A stretch of 12,308 bases of DNA from DASYQV01 sp036005125 (GTDB lineage: Bacteria; Acidobacteriota; Vicinamibacteria; Vicinamibacterales; UBA2999). The translations under genes were made by a program, and so were the position numbers. The DNA is taken from assembly GCA_036005125.1 (NCBI GenBank), contig DASYQV010000201.1, positions 1 to 12,308 of the forward strand, read 5' to 3'. Shown in pieces: positions 6,674 to 12,308 of this stretch (its first letter is position 1; each line of letters starts with the position of its first letter). Under the pieces are notes generated by a model that did no database searches, was not told the DNA's origin, and worked only from the letters and a program-made list of their open reading frames with translations.

Positions 6674-7957
6674 TCAAGGCACCGGTGGCGGGCTTTGGAA
6701 CGGGTCCGCGTCCGGCCCCTCGTCGGCGAATCCGCCGCGGACGAATCCTCCGCAGGCGATGACGATGCACAGCGTTGCGGGATCGGGGCCGCGTCCTTCC
6801 GCGAACGCGTGCTCCATGGCGCGCGCGCCCCGCAGCAGCGCCGCCAGGCCGTAATTCCCCTCGTGACAGCGCGGCTCATGATAAATGCTGTTCGCCGCGT
6901 CGCTTTGCTTCTTCAGCTCCTGCTCGACCGTCCACGATCTGGTCCACCTCGTCGGATCGTCGATCGTCACTGCATACTTGATCGTGTCCGCGTCGACACG
7001 CGTCCACCGTTCCACGAGATGCAGGTTTTCGTGAGCTCCCTGGAAATCCGACTTCGGCGAGAAGTTCGTGACGTCCACGACCAGCGTGTTGCCCTCCCAG
7101 CGGCCCCGTGAGTCTCCCCACCATTGGCGGATGGTGGACGGCAGGTGCGGGGCCGTCGTGATGGGGATGTTGCGCGGCCATCCCTGCCCCCCGTCGGAGA
7201 ACATCGAGATCTCGCCGGGAGCCTGCACAATCCGACGGAAGCCGCCGCCCGTGACATTACCGAAATCCGGCACGGCAGCGTTCAAGCAGCGCTCGCCCAG
7301 GTTGCGGTCCTCAGGACCATTGGCGCGGTTGATCCCACCCGGACCGACGCTCACGTACACCGGAGGCGTCTCGTCGCGTTTCGGTGACACGGGTCCGTAC
7401 TTTCCGCCGGCGCAGCCGGGATGTTGGTCTCTGCACGCTGCGGTTGGCTGCAGGAGCGCGAGCTGGAACTGTCGGAAGGCGTCCCTGGCCTTTTTCGCCT
7501 CCGGCGTGAGCGGAGGAATTCTCCCGTTCGGTGGATCGACGATGAGCGAGGTCCGCCTGCCGACCGGCAGGTGCACTGTGTAGGGTGCCTGGGCGAATTC
7601 GCTGTTGACGTCTCGCTCGGTGCCCCTCGCCCGGCGGCTTTCGTCGCTTTCCCGGCTGACGATGCCCGCAATCAGCCGATCGAGCTCAGCGCGTTCCGCA
7701 TCCGTAAAGAACTCGCGGTCGGCGTACTTGGTGGGCCGCTCCAAGGGTATGTCGACTTCCCTGGACCAGATCCCCTGGAGGTCTGGCTCGCCCCACGGTG
7801 TCTTCGGAGCTGGCCCCGTCTTCACGGCGCCTGCCGGCGCTTTGCCCATCGCCGTGGGAACCTGGCCTGCGGCGGAGCGCATCGCCAGCGACGCGCTTGC
7901 AACGATCGTCGCCATCCCGGCCAGCAGGAGAAGTCGTTCCTTCCCGCTCATGGACAT
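6674..7957 (-). CDS. Exported protein of unknown function, PWGxPDLQGxW family
   Basis: This 427-residue exported protein belongs to a family abundant in Acidobacteriota and some Proteobacteria, with no established activity. A hydrophobic signal peptide (about 9-31) is followed by a Pro/Ala/Gly linker and the hallmark PWGEPDLQGIW (54-64). Later landmarks are IVDPPNGRIPPLTPEA, GERCLN, IRQWWGDSRGRWEGNTLVV, VERWTRVDADTI, DPTRWTRSW and CHEGNYGL. Repeated Trp/Gly and acidic motifs suggest a beta-rich extracytoplasmic fold. GGAGG seven bases before ATG 7957 supports the start; Met3 is a second candidate. It probably heads a two-gene transcript with the deiodinase-like gene. Its upstream region is short, because 46 bp away lies the headless amidohydrolase tail, so its promoter may use rearranged DNA. 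Confidence 0.85.
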   Translation of the reverse strand: MSMSGKERLLLLAGMATIVASASLAMRSAAGQVPTAMGKAPAGAVKTGPAPKTPWGEPDLQGIWSREVDIPLERPTKYADREFFTDAERAELDRLIAGIVSRESDESRRARGTERDVNSEFAQAPYTVHLPVGRRTSLIVDPPNGRIPPLTPEAKKARDAFRQFQLALLQPTAACRDQHPGCAGGKYGPVSPKRDETPPVYVSVGPGGINRANGPEDRNLGERCLNAAVPDFGNVTGGGFRRIVQAPGEISMFSDGGQGWPRNIPITTAPHLPSTIRQWWGDSRGRWEGNTLVVDVTNFSPKSDFQGAHENLHLVERWTRVDADTIKYAVTIDDPTRWTRSWTVEQELKKQSDAANSIYHEPRCHEGNYGLAALLRGARAMEHAFAEGRGPDPATLCIVIACGGFVRGGFADEGPDADPFQSPPPVP

Positions 7958-7978
7958 GATCTGTCCTCCGGTTGGACT

Positions 7979-7990
7979 TGAACCGGTTCA
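7979..7990. promoter_or_regulatory. Perfect 12-bp palindrome upstream of the PWGxPDLQGxW gene
   Basis: TGAACCGGTTCA is a perfect 12-bp palindrome centred about 27 bp upstream of ATG 7957 and just beyond its Shine-Dalgarno. Its place suggests an operator for a dimeric regulator controlling the two minus-strand genes. A single palindrome of this size can occur by chance, and no regulator gene is nearby. Confidence 0.3.
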
Positions 7991-8003
7991 TCCTACTACC
8001 AGT

Positions 8004-8171
8004 CAGTTTCGAGACGCGGCGACATTCGAGAAACCGCATAGTTACGGCGAAGGTGTGATACACGTTCTCGTCAATGGCGAGGTCGTGTTCGAGAATGGCG
8101 CAATGACGTCGGCCCGACCAGGACGAGTCCTGTACGGACCGGCCGCTGCCGCACGGAGGACGAACGAATGA
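8004..8171 (+). pseudogene. C-terminal remnant of an N-acyl-D-amino-acid deacylase (amidohydrolase)
   Basis: The frame from about 8004 to the TGA at 8169-8171 reads FRDAATFEKPHSYGEGV, then HVLVNGEVVFENG, then ARPGRVLYGP. This is the typical end of D-aminoacylase/N-acyl-D-glutamate deacylase proteins (DxATFxxPHxYxEG, VLVNGxxVxxxG, ARPGRxLxGP). The roughly 430-480 residues that should precede it, with the zinc ligands, are absent: directly upstream the DNA is the promoter and coding region of the minus-strand gene ending at 7957. The remnant is undamaged in frame up to its stop, and that stop overlaps the cupin start (ATGA), as in a translationally coupled operon. The loss therefore looks recent, or the contig is chimeric here. 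Confidence 0.75.
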
Positions 8172-8575
8172 CGTCGAGAATTCTGATTGCTGTCTGTCTG
8201 ATGGTCGCCCTTACACACGCGCAGGACGGCCAGAAGAAAACGTTCACGAGTCCCGGTGGAGCGCAGCTCCGTGTGCTCGTCGACGCGAGCTCACTCGGGG
8301 GCAGTGAGGTGGAAATTGGCGAGCTGACATTCAAGGCCAGCAGCGAGTCCGCCGAACACCAGCACGGTGTGACGGAAACGTTTTATGTGCTCGAGGGCGA
8401 GCTCACGCAGGTCGTGAATGGCAGGCCAGTCCGGTTGAAACCAGGAATGGTCACGAGCATCCGCCCGACGGACCACGTCATTCACCGCGCGGGGCCGAAC
8501 GGCGCAAAGGCGCTCGTCATCTGGGCGCCGGGAGGGGAGATTGCGCGCGTGACCGCTCGCTGGAAATCTCAGTAA
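8168..8575 (+). CDS. Exported cupin-domain protein
   Basis: The 135-residue product has a short signal peptide (ILIAVCLMVALTHA, cleavage near 18) and one cupin_2 barrel. Metal-site motif 1 is clear: H64-x-H66 with E70, then YVLEGEL. Motif 2 is PGMVTSIRPTDHVIHRAGPNG, with H103 or H106 as the fourth ligand. A mononuclear metal-binding or small-molecule-binding role outside the cytoplasm is likely; the reaction cannot be told. ATG 8168 overlaps the stop of the deacylase remnant by ATGA, so the gene was probably expressed by coupling to that gene, and it may now have lost its promoter. Downstream, 8576-8739 contains nothing I can assign. Confidence 0.85.
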   Translation: MTSRILIAVCLMVALTHAQDGQKKTFTSPGGAQLRVLVDASSLGGSEVEIGELTFKASSESAEHQHGVTETFYVLEGELTQVVNGRPVRLKPGMVTSIRPTDHVIHRAGPNGAKALVIWAPGGEIARVTARWKSQ

Positions 8576-8739
8576 CGGAATTCCGCTACGCGCTTCGAAG
8601 GGACGGAACGGGACCGATGCGTGTTGTGGCGCCGGACGCTGCTCACGAGCGACATCGGCTCACCGGTCGTTCGTACGGTCAACGTCATGCCAGCGGACGC
8701 GTTGCAGATGCGGAAAGTACATCTCGGGCCGGCTCGCGG

Positions 8740-9171
8740 TCACGATGACTTCGGCAGATATACGATTCGATTGAGCGAGTCCCAGGACCGACCTTCATCG
8801 GCGCAGAAGCCCGTCAAGAGCCGTGCTTGATGGCCATAGTCGGTCGTACGAACGGTACGACGGAAAAGCACGAGTCCTGCGTGATTCTCACCAGCTCGGA
8901 GTACCAGTCCGGCGTGCCACGGAAGTGTCGCTCGATCAAAGGCTACGAGTACCAGCCCCGCCTCGGCGCATGCGATGAGGAGTGCGGCATCATCGAGACC
9001 CAGCCACGACCCGTCCAGCCAGGTGGCGATTTGAATGATGGGAAATGCGTCGAGCAGCCGCCCGCATGCGGACACGAGCCGATGAGACGTGTTCTCGTCA
9101 GCCAGCAGGCGCGGCTGTGTCGGTTTCTCCTTCGCTCGACCTGCCGATTTCCTCGGGGAACGCCTTCGCAT
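8740..9171 (-). CDS. DUF5615 PIN-like toxin of a type II toxin-antitoxin pair
   Basis: The 143-residue product is a PIN-like (DUF5615) protein and probably an RNase toxin. It shows the family pattern RLLADEN (21-27), GLDDAALLIACAEAGLVLVAFDR (58-80), and a C-terminal SWDSLNRIVYLP. The acidic residues D25, D60/D61 and D79 would form the metal site. The only usual start codon in frame is ATG 9171, inside the antitoxin gene, giving a 74-bp overlap. The AAGGAG near 9127 has no ATG, GTG or TTG at proper distance, only CTG codons just before the conserved core. The roughly 20-residue basic N-terminal extension implied by ATG 9171 is unusual for the family. Pairing with the upstream antitoxin supports the call. 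Confidence 0.85.
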   Translation of the reverse strand: MRRRSPRKSAGRAKEKPTQPRLLADENTSHRLVSACGRLLDAFPIIQIATWLDGSWLGLDDAALLIACAEAGLVLVAFDRATLPWHAGLVLRAGENHAGLVLFRRTVRTTDYGHQARLLTGFCADEGRSWDSLNRIVYLPKSS

Positions 9172-9475
9172 AGCTCAGTGCCCGGTTGACGAGCACGCGC
9201 GGCCACCGGAAGTAGGCGGCGGTCCTGTCTACGGACCTCGTTTCCTCGTACACAGCCAGTACTTCCCACACGGCTACACGATGGCCAGTCAGGTACGCCT
9301 CGCGTCCTGAGAGGGAATCGCGGAAGGAGATGCCTGGAAACTCGGTCTCGAGGCTCTTCTCGATGACGTACCGGGCGACGAGGTCGCTTTTCGAGGTCTT
9401 CGCCGCGCGCGCCTGCTTCGCCACCAACCGCTCATACCGTGCAGGCACCCGGCCGGAAACGTAGGCGGTGCTCAT
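9098..9475 (-). CDS. Antitoxin: ribbon-helix-helix N-terminus plus DUF433
   Basis: The 125-residue protein has two parts. Residues 1-45 (YVSGRVPARYERLVAK, TSKSDLVARYVIEKSLE) look like a ribbon-helix-helix DNA-binding domain. Residues 58-108 (AYLTGHRVAVWEVLAVY through SYAKAFPEEI) match DUF433, a small helix-turn-helix-like domain typically paired with DUF5615 toxins. It should bind the toxin and repress its own operon. ATG 9475 is chosen because MSTAYVSGRVP is the natural family start and GGAG lies just upstream; the frame stays open across the divergent gene, but that part is antisense. Its last 25 residues overlap the toxin gene. A perfect palindrome 10 bp upstream is the likely operator. 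Confidence 0.85.
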   Translation of the reverse strand: MSTAYVSGRVPARYERLVAKQARAAKTSKSDLVARYVIEKSLETEFPGISFRDSLSGREAYLTGHRVAVWEVLAVYEETRSVDRTAAYFRWPRVLVNRALSYAKAFPEEIGRSSEGETDTAAPAG

Positions 9476-9484
9476 CGCTCCAGT

Positions 9485-9505
9485 TTTGTGCACAGTGTGC
9501 ACAAA
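9485..9505. promoter_or_regulatory. Perfect 9-3-9 palindrome, probable antitoxin operator
   Basis: TTTGTGCAC (9485-9493) and GTGCACAAA (9497-9505) form a perfect inverted repeat with spacer AGT. It lies in the 49-bp gap between the divergent antitoxin and trmO starts. On the minus strand TTGACT (9510-9505) directly precedes it and could be a -35 box, which would place the palindrome in the promoter spacer, a usual place for autorepression by a ribbon-helix-helix antitoxin. The -10 (AAAACT) is poor. Repression could also affect trmO. Confidence 0.65.
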
Positions 9506-9524
9506 GTCAACCCGGAGTAGACTC

Positions 9525-9983
9525 ATGCAGATGTTCACACCGCAGGCGGTTGGTTTCGTCCGGACTCCGTACACAGAGACACGCGAGATTCCCAGGGGGC
9601 TCGGTACGAAGCACGAAGCCGAGGGCGCGTTGGAGATTCTCCCGGAATTCGAGGCAGGGCTCACCGACATCGAAGGCTTCTCGCACCTCATCGTCCTCTG
9701 GGTCTTCGATCGGTCCACAGGGTTCGAGCTGACCGGCACGCCGCCCAGCGACAACCGCCCGCATGGGGTGTTCGCGACGCGTTCACCAAGGCGCCCGAAT
9801 CCAATCGGGTTGACGGTGGTCGAGCTCCTTCGTCGTGACGGCCGAACGCTTCACGTGCGCGGAGTTGACATGCTCGATGGCACACCGATTCTCGACATCA
9901 AGCCGTACCTGTCCAGCATTCGGGAGGAGACGCTCCGCCGCGGGTGGCTCGCCGAGGCCGAAGCACGCAAACGATGCGTGTGA
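9525..9983 (+). CDS. trmO: tRNA (adenine(37)-N6)-methyltransferase TrmO
   Basis: TrmO methylates N6 of t6A37 in threonine tRNAs that read ACY codons, using S-adenosylmethionine through a beta-barrel SAM site (class VIII). The 152-residue product shows the family signatures VGFVRTPYTETREIPRG (9-25), GLTDIEGFSHLIVLWVF (45-61), the SAM-site segment RPHGVFATRSPRRPNPIG (78-95), and LDGTPILDIKPY. It lacks the C-terminal extension of E. coli TsaA/TrmO, as many bacterial members do. ATG 9525 is preceded by CGGAG at seven bases; the frame extends upstream to 9468, but that would run over the palindromic operator. It is divergent from the toxin-antitoxin operon, with only 49 bp between the starts. Confidence 0.92.
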   Translation: MQMFTPQAVGFVRTPYTETREIPRGLGTKHEAEGALEILPEFEAGLTDIEGFSHLIVLWVFDRSTGFELTGTPPSDNRPHGVFATRSPRRPNPIGLTVVELLRRDGRTLHVRGVDMLDGTPILDIKPYLSSIREETLRRGWLAEAEARKRCV

Positions 9984-10046
9984 CGATTTCGTCCGGCACG
10001 TCCGCTGGCTCCGCGTCGATTTTCGTCGGCGTCGATTTTTCCGCAG

Positions 10047-10066
10047 GCCGCATCCCCAGATGCGGC
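10047..10066. terminator. Hairpin downstream of trmO, possible terminator
   Basis: GCCGCATC (10047-10054) pairs perfectly with GATGCGGC (10059-10066) around a 4-base loop, 64 bp after the trmO stop. No T-tract follows on the plus strand; the only T run lies before the stem. It is a stable hairpin, but calling it an intrinsic terminator is weak. Confidence 0.3.
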
Positions 10067-10119
10067 ACTCCTCGGACTCAACCTGGCGCGCGGAGTGAAG
10101 CGAAGCTATCCTTGCTTCC

Positions 10120-10224
10120 ATGCTCCCGCTCCTCGTCTTGACCATCCCATTCCTGATCCTGGCGGGTCTCATCGCGTTCGCGATAATCTTCATCGGCAAC
10201 CGTACAGGTCGGTCGTCCAAATGA
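10120..10224 (+). CDS. Possible 34-residue single-pass membrane peptide
   Basis: ATG 10120 to TGA 10222-10224 encodes 34 residues: a continuous hydrophobic stretch (LPLLVLTIPFLILAGL, then IAFAIIFIG) and a polar, basic tail (NRTGRSSK). This is the layout of a small inner-membrane protein with its C-terminus in the cytoplasm. There is no good Shine-Dalgarno; GGAG lies about 24 bases upstream, too far to serve. It sits between trmO and the NTF2-like remnant with no known partner. Chance hydrophobicity in CTC/ATC-rich DNA is a real alternative. Confidence 0.35.
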   Translation: MLPLLVLTIPFLILAGLIAFAIIFIGNRTGRSSK

Positions 10225-10294
10225 ATCGCGTGATTTGACGCATCCGGCACGCACCAGGGGCACGACGGCAACACGTCTCCCGGCACGGTGCACG

Positions 10295-10432
10295 TCAGGA
10301 CGCCCAGAACCCCGTGACTTCGGCGATGCGGCCATCGGCATCGAGCACGAACAGGTTCGTTCCACGACCACGCTCCTGGCCGTCGGCGGCAACGGCGACC
10401 CAATCTGCCAGGACGCGCCAACGGGTCTCGCG
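10295..10432 (-). pseudogene. C-terminal remnant of an NTF2/SnoaL-like protein
   Basis: On the minus strand, 45 codons before TGA 10297-10295 read WRVLADWVAVAADGQERG, then RGTNLFVLDADGRIAEV, then TGFWAS. This is the usual last two strands of SnoaL-like/NTF2-like proteins (GTNVFxxDADGRIxxVTGFW). An in-frame TAA (10435-10433) stands immediately upstream, and beyond it the DNA is the prmA gene on the other strand, so the first two thirds of the domain are missing. No start codon precedes the segment. It is read as a decapitated gene tail. A chance antisense reading is less likely given the length of the match, but I cannot score it. Confidence 0.55.
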
Positions 10433-10444
10433 TTACGCTGGAGC

Positions 10445-11239
10445 GTGCCGTACCGGGTGGACGTCAGCAACGTCGGCGACGATGCCCTCGATCGGCTCGT
10501 CGAGCTCGGCGCGATCGACGCCGAGGTCTCGCACACCGGCGCGATCGCGGCCCTGATGCCCGACAGCGTCGCGCCGGAACACGTCGCACGCGCGCTCGAC
10601 GTCGACGACGTCTCGGTCTCTCCTGCGGTGGGGCGCGATGCCGGGTCGGTCTGGGTCCTGAGCCGACGCCCGATTCGCATCGGACGGCTCCGGATCGTTC
10701 CGGCTCACACCGGTACTCAGCCCGACACCCTCAGATTGATCGACGCCGCGGCGTTCGGCACGGGACTGCACCCGACGACCGCCCTGTGTCTCGAACTGCT
10801 CGAGGAGGCAGTGCAGATCGACCCGCCCGACGCTGTGCTGGACGTGGGGACTGGGTCCGGCATCCTCGCGCTTGGTGCGCTGATGCTGGGCGTGCCACGA
10901 GCGCTGGGCATCGATATCGACGAGGACGCGCTGCGCGCCGCCGCCGAGAACGCGCGCATCAACGCATTCGACGAGCGGTTGCAGTTGGGACGCGGCGGAC
11001 CGGAAACGCTCACGGGAACGTGGCCGCTGATCCTGGCCAACGTGCTCGCCGCCCCGCTCATCGAGATGGCGCCGGCGCTCGTGCGGCGCGTCGGACACTA
11101 CGGCCAACTGGTGCTCTCGGGAATTCCTTCCTCGGTCCAACAGGACGTCGACCAGGCCTATCGTCGTCTGGGAATGCGACGCGTGCGGGTGAAGTCGCGT
11201 GCCGGCTGGGTCGCGCTCGTGCTGCAGGCATCCTGGTGA
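10445..11239 (+). CDS. prmA: Ribosomal protein L11 methyltransferase
   Basis: PrmA trimethylates lysines and the N-terminus of ribosomal protein L11 using SAM. The 264-residue product begins with the small L11-binding domain (VPYRVDVSNVGDDALDRLVE, about 1-60). It continues with AAFGTGLHPTT near 102-111, SAM motif I VLDVGTGSG (131-139), LGIDIDEDALRAAAENARIN, and LANVLAAPLIEMAP near 196, which replaces the NPPY-type motif in this family. I prefer GTG 10445: it is the last usual start before the conserved domain. The open frame reaches back to TTG 10235, but that stretch is antisense to the NTF2-like remnant and unlike PrmA. GGAG lies only one base before GTG, so initiation is not certain. It is followed after 76-85 bp by the patatin gene. 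Confidence 0.88.
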   Translation: MPYRVDVSNVGDDALDRLVELGAIDAEVSHTGAIAALMPDSVAPEHVARALDVDDVSVSPAVGRDAGSVWVLSRRPIRIGRLRIVPAHTGTQPDTLRLIDAAAFGTGLHPTTALCLELLEEAVQIDPPDAVLDVGTGSGILALGALMLGVPRALGIDIDEDALRAAAENARINAFDERLQLGRGGPETLTGTWPLILANVLAAPLIEMAPALVRRVGHYGQLVLSGIPSSVQQDVDQAYRRLGMRRVRVKSRAGWVALVLQASW

Positions 11240-11309
11240 GCGCGTCGCGTACCGCGTGCTCTGCCTTTGATCGCGTGGCGGTTGCCGCTCATCCCCGGCT
11301 CCGAATCGG

Positions 11310-11315
11310 TATGAT
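11310..11315 (+). promoter_or_regulatory. Candidate -10 box upstream of the patatin-like gene
   Basis: TATGAT at 11310-11315 matches five of six positions of a sigma-70 -10 box. No good -35 lies at 16-18 bases (TTGCCG at 11282 has a 22-base spacer). If it is used, transcription would begin near 11322, right at the first in-frame starts of the patatin gene. This is weak evidence. Confidence 0.25.
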
Positions 11316-11324
11316 GTGGCCTTG

Positions 11325-12248
11325 ATGATCCGGTCCCGGGTGGCATTCGACGCACATGGCCACGCGTCCGGCTGCGCGACGACTGGCTCCGAGCGGCGCT
11401 CGAACACCGACCTTCGAGATCATCCCGCTCGATCCGGTCGCGATTGCCCGGCCGGAGGCTCGCCGGTTCGCATCGGTCTCGTCCTGAGCGGCGGGGGGTT
11501 GCGTGGCGCGAGTCACGTCGGCGTGCTGCAGCGGCTCGTCGAGCACGCCATCCCCATCGACGTGATCGTCGGATCCAGTGCAGGCGCGGTTGTGGCGGCA
11601 TACTACGCCGCCGTGGGCTTGACCGTGGAGGACCTCGTCAGAGACGCGGAGCGCTTCCGCGGCCGGCACCTCATTGCCCACAGCCTGAGCGTGCGGTTGG
11701 ACGGACGGCTGGGCGCAGCGTTCACGAAGATCAGTGGCCTCATCCCCGAACGTCTTGCACAGCTTGAAGAGGCGACCTTCGATCGCCTCCATCACAACGT
11801 GCGGGGAATCGGCGTTGCGTGTCACGATGTCGCGAGCGGGCGGCCTTGCTATTTCGCAACCGGTGCCGACCGTTCTGTTCGACTGGGCGACGTGGTTCGC
11901 GCCAGTGCGTCCATCCCGCTTCTGTTTCCGCCGATCAGCGTCGAATGTGCAGACCATGCGACGTTGCTCCTGACCGACGGTGGCGTGAGCGACTGTCTGC
12001 CGATTGACTTTGCACGGCGGCCGCCCCTCGGGGCGACGCATCTCATCGTCTCGGACTGTCGATGGTTCGCCGGCCGCCGTCCTTCGAGTGACGAACGTAT
12101 CGTGTACGTCAGGCCGCGGCTTCCGTCGACCGGAACACTCTGGGCGCCAGCATCGACGCTTGCGAGCGCAGTACGCGAAGGGACGAGGGCTGTCACCAGC
12201 GAGATGTTGACCGCCATTCGCGGCTGGGCGCGCCGTGTCGCAATCTGA
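11325..12248 (+). CDS. Patatin-like phospholipase (RssA type)
   Basis: This is a lipid acyl hydrolase with the patatin Ser-Asp dyad. Visible motifs, numbered from ATG 11325, are the oxyanion-hole loop SGGGLRGASHVGVL (55-68), the nucleophile elbow GSSAG with Ser85, ASASIPLLFPP, and the catalytic DGG (Asp218). Length after the first motif is normal for short bacterial RssA-like proteins, which usually start a few residues before SGGG. Here about 50 polar residues precede the domain with no ATG, GTG or TTG in between. GTG 11316, TTG 11322 and GTG 11340 are other candidates. Third-base GC in this frame falls around 11410-11455, while a shifted frame (ATG 11356) looks more gene-like there, so a frameshift or an overlapping small gene is possible. 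The domain call is firm; the start is not. Confidence 0.85.
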   Translation: MIRSRVAFDAHGHASGCATTGSERRSNTDLRDHPARSGRDCPAGGSPVRIGLVLSGGGLRGASHVGVLQRLVEHAIPIDVIVGSSAGAVVAAYYAAVGLTVEDLVRDAERFRGRHLIAHSLSVRLDGRLGAAFTKISGLIPERLAQLEEATFDRLHHNVRGIGVACHDVASGRPCYFATGADRSVRLGDVVRASASIPLLFPPISVECADHATLLLTDGGVSDCLPIDFARRPPLGATHLIVSDCRWFAGRRPSSDERIVYVRPRLPSTGTLWAPASTLASAVREGTRAVTSEMLTAIRGWARRVAI

Positions 12249-12308
12249 TTCCGAGTGGTGCGCTGACGAGCCCTCGTCGGCTCACTGACCCGGGCGCCAC
12301 CCGCAGCT

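Noticed and set aside
7605..8003. Upstream extension of the deacylase frame
   Set aside because: The plus-strand frame is open here, but the sequence is antisense to the PWGxPDLQGxW gene and carries none of the amidohydrolase metal motifs; only the part after about 8004 resembles a deacylase.
8576..8830. Small open frames after the cupin gene (plus-strand MLWRRTLL... and a minus-strand stretch EVIVTASRPEMYF)
   Set aside because: Neither has a ribosome site or a family signature, they oppose each other, and the first runs into the toxin gene antisense; not supportable as genes.
10433..11407. A 324-codon minus-strand open frame
   Set aside because: It is antisense to prmA, whose SAM-binding motifs are unambiguous.
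1..12308. CRISPR array, tRNA/rRNA genes, transposase or integrase
   Set aside because: No regularly spaced repeat array, no cloverleaf-like or rRNA segment, and no DDE or recombinase motifs were seen on either strand.

Overview
The window is GC-rich, densely coded DNA. It looks like part of the chromosome of an uncultured soil-type bacterium, most plausibly Acidobacteriota of the Vicinamibacteria kind. That placement is inferred from gene content: a cytochrome c/PQQ dehydrogenase, a HAF-repeat protein, and an exported protein of the PWGxPDLQGxW family that I know mainly from Acidobacteriota. There is no rRNA or taxonomic marker to confirm it. I found no tRNA, rRNA, CRISPR array, transposase or phage gene.

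Left part (1-7957), all on the minus strand and mostly exported proteins. A PQQ-dependent dehydrogenase with an N-terminal cytochrome c domain runs off the left edge. It is followed by a HAF-repeat protein, an NHL beta-propeller protein, a Tat-exported SUMF1/FGE-like protein, an iodotyrosine-deiodinase-like nitroreductase, and the PWGxPDLQGxW protein. The last two are 14 bp apart and probably co-transcribed; the others have their own intergenic regions. Two of those regions hold repeats: a strong imperfect 28-bp hairpin inside a degenerate duplicated block (2162-2420), and an inverted element built from TGATTCx heptamers around a perfect 14-bp stem (3564-3680).

Middle part (7958-9983). The strand changes at about 7958-8003, and just after it lies the C-terminal tail of an N-acyl-D-amino-acid deacylase without its front. 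The tail's stop codon overlaps (ATGA) the start of an intact exported cupin gene. This looks like a rearrangement scar in a former operon. Next comes a minus-strand toxin-antitoxin pair (RHH/DUF433 antitoxin and DUF5615 PIN-like toxin) with a 74-bp gene overlap. A perfect 9-3-9 palindrome lies just upstream of the antitoxin, in the 49-bp gap shared with the divergent tRNA methyltransferase gene trmO.

Right part (9984-12308), plus strand. A possible 34-residue membrane peptide is followed by an antisense tail of an NTF2/SnoaL-like gene, which ends 12 bp before the ribosomal protein L11 methyltransferase gene prmA. A patatin-like phospholipase follows, with an ambiguous N-terminus. The two headless gene tails and the repeats suggest that this accessory region has been rearranged repeatedly. 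I see no obvious wholly new multi-gene system. The best leads are the deiodinase pair, the toxin-antitoxin operator, the heptamer inverted element and the gene-tail scars.
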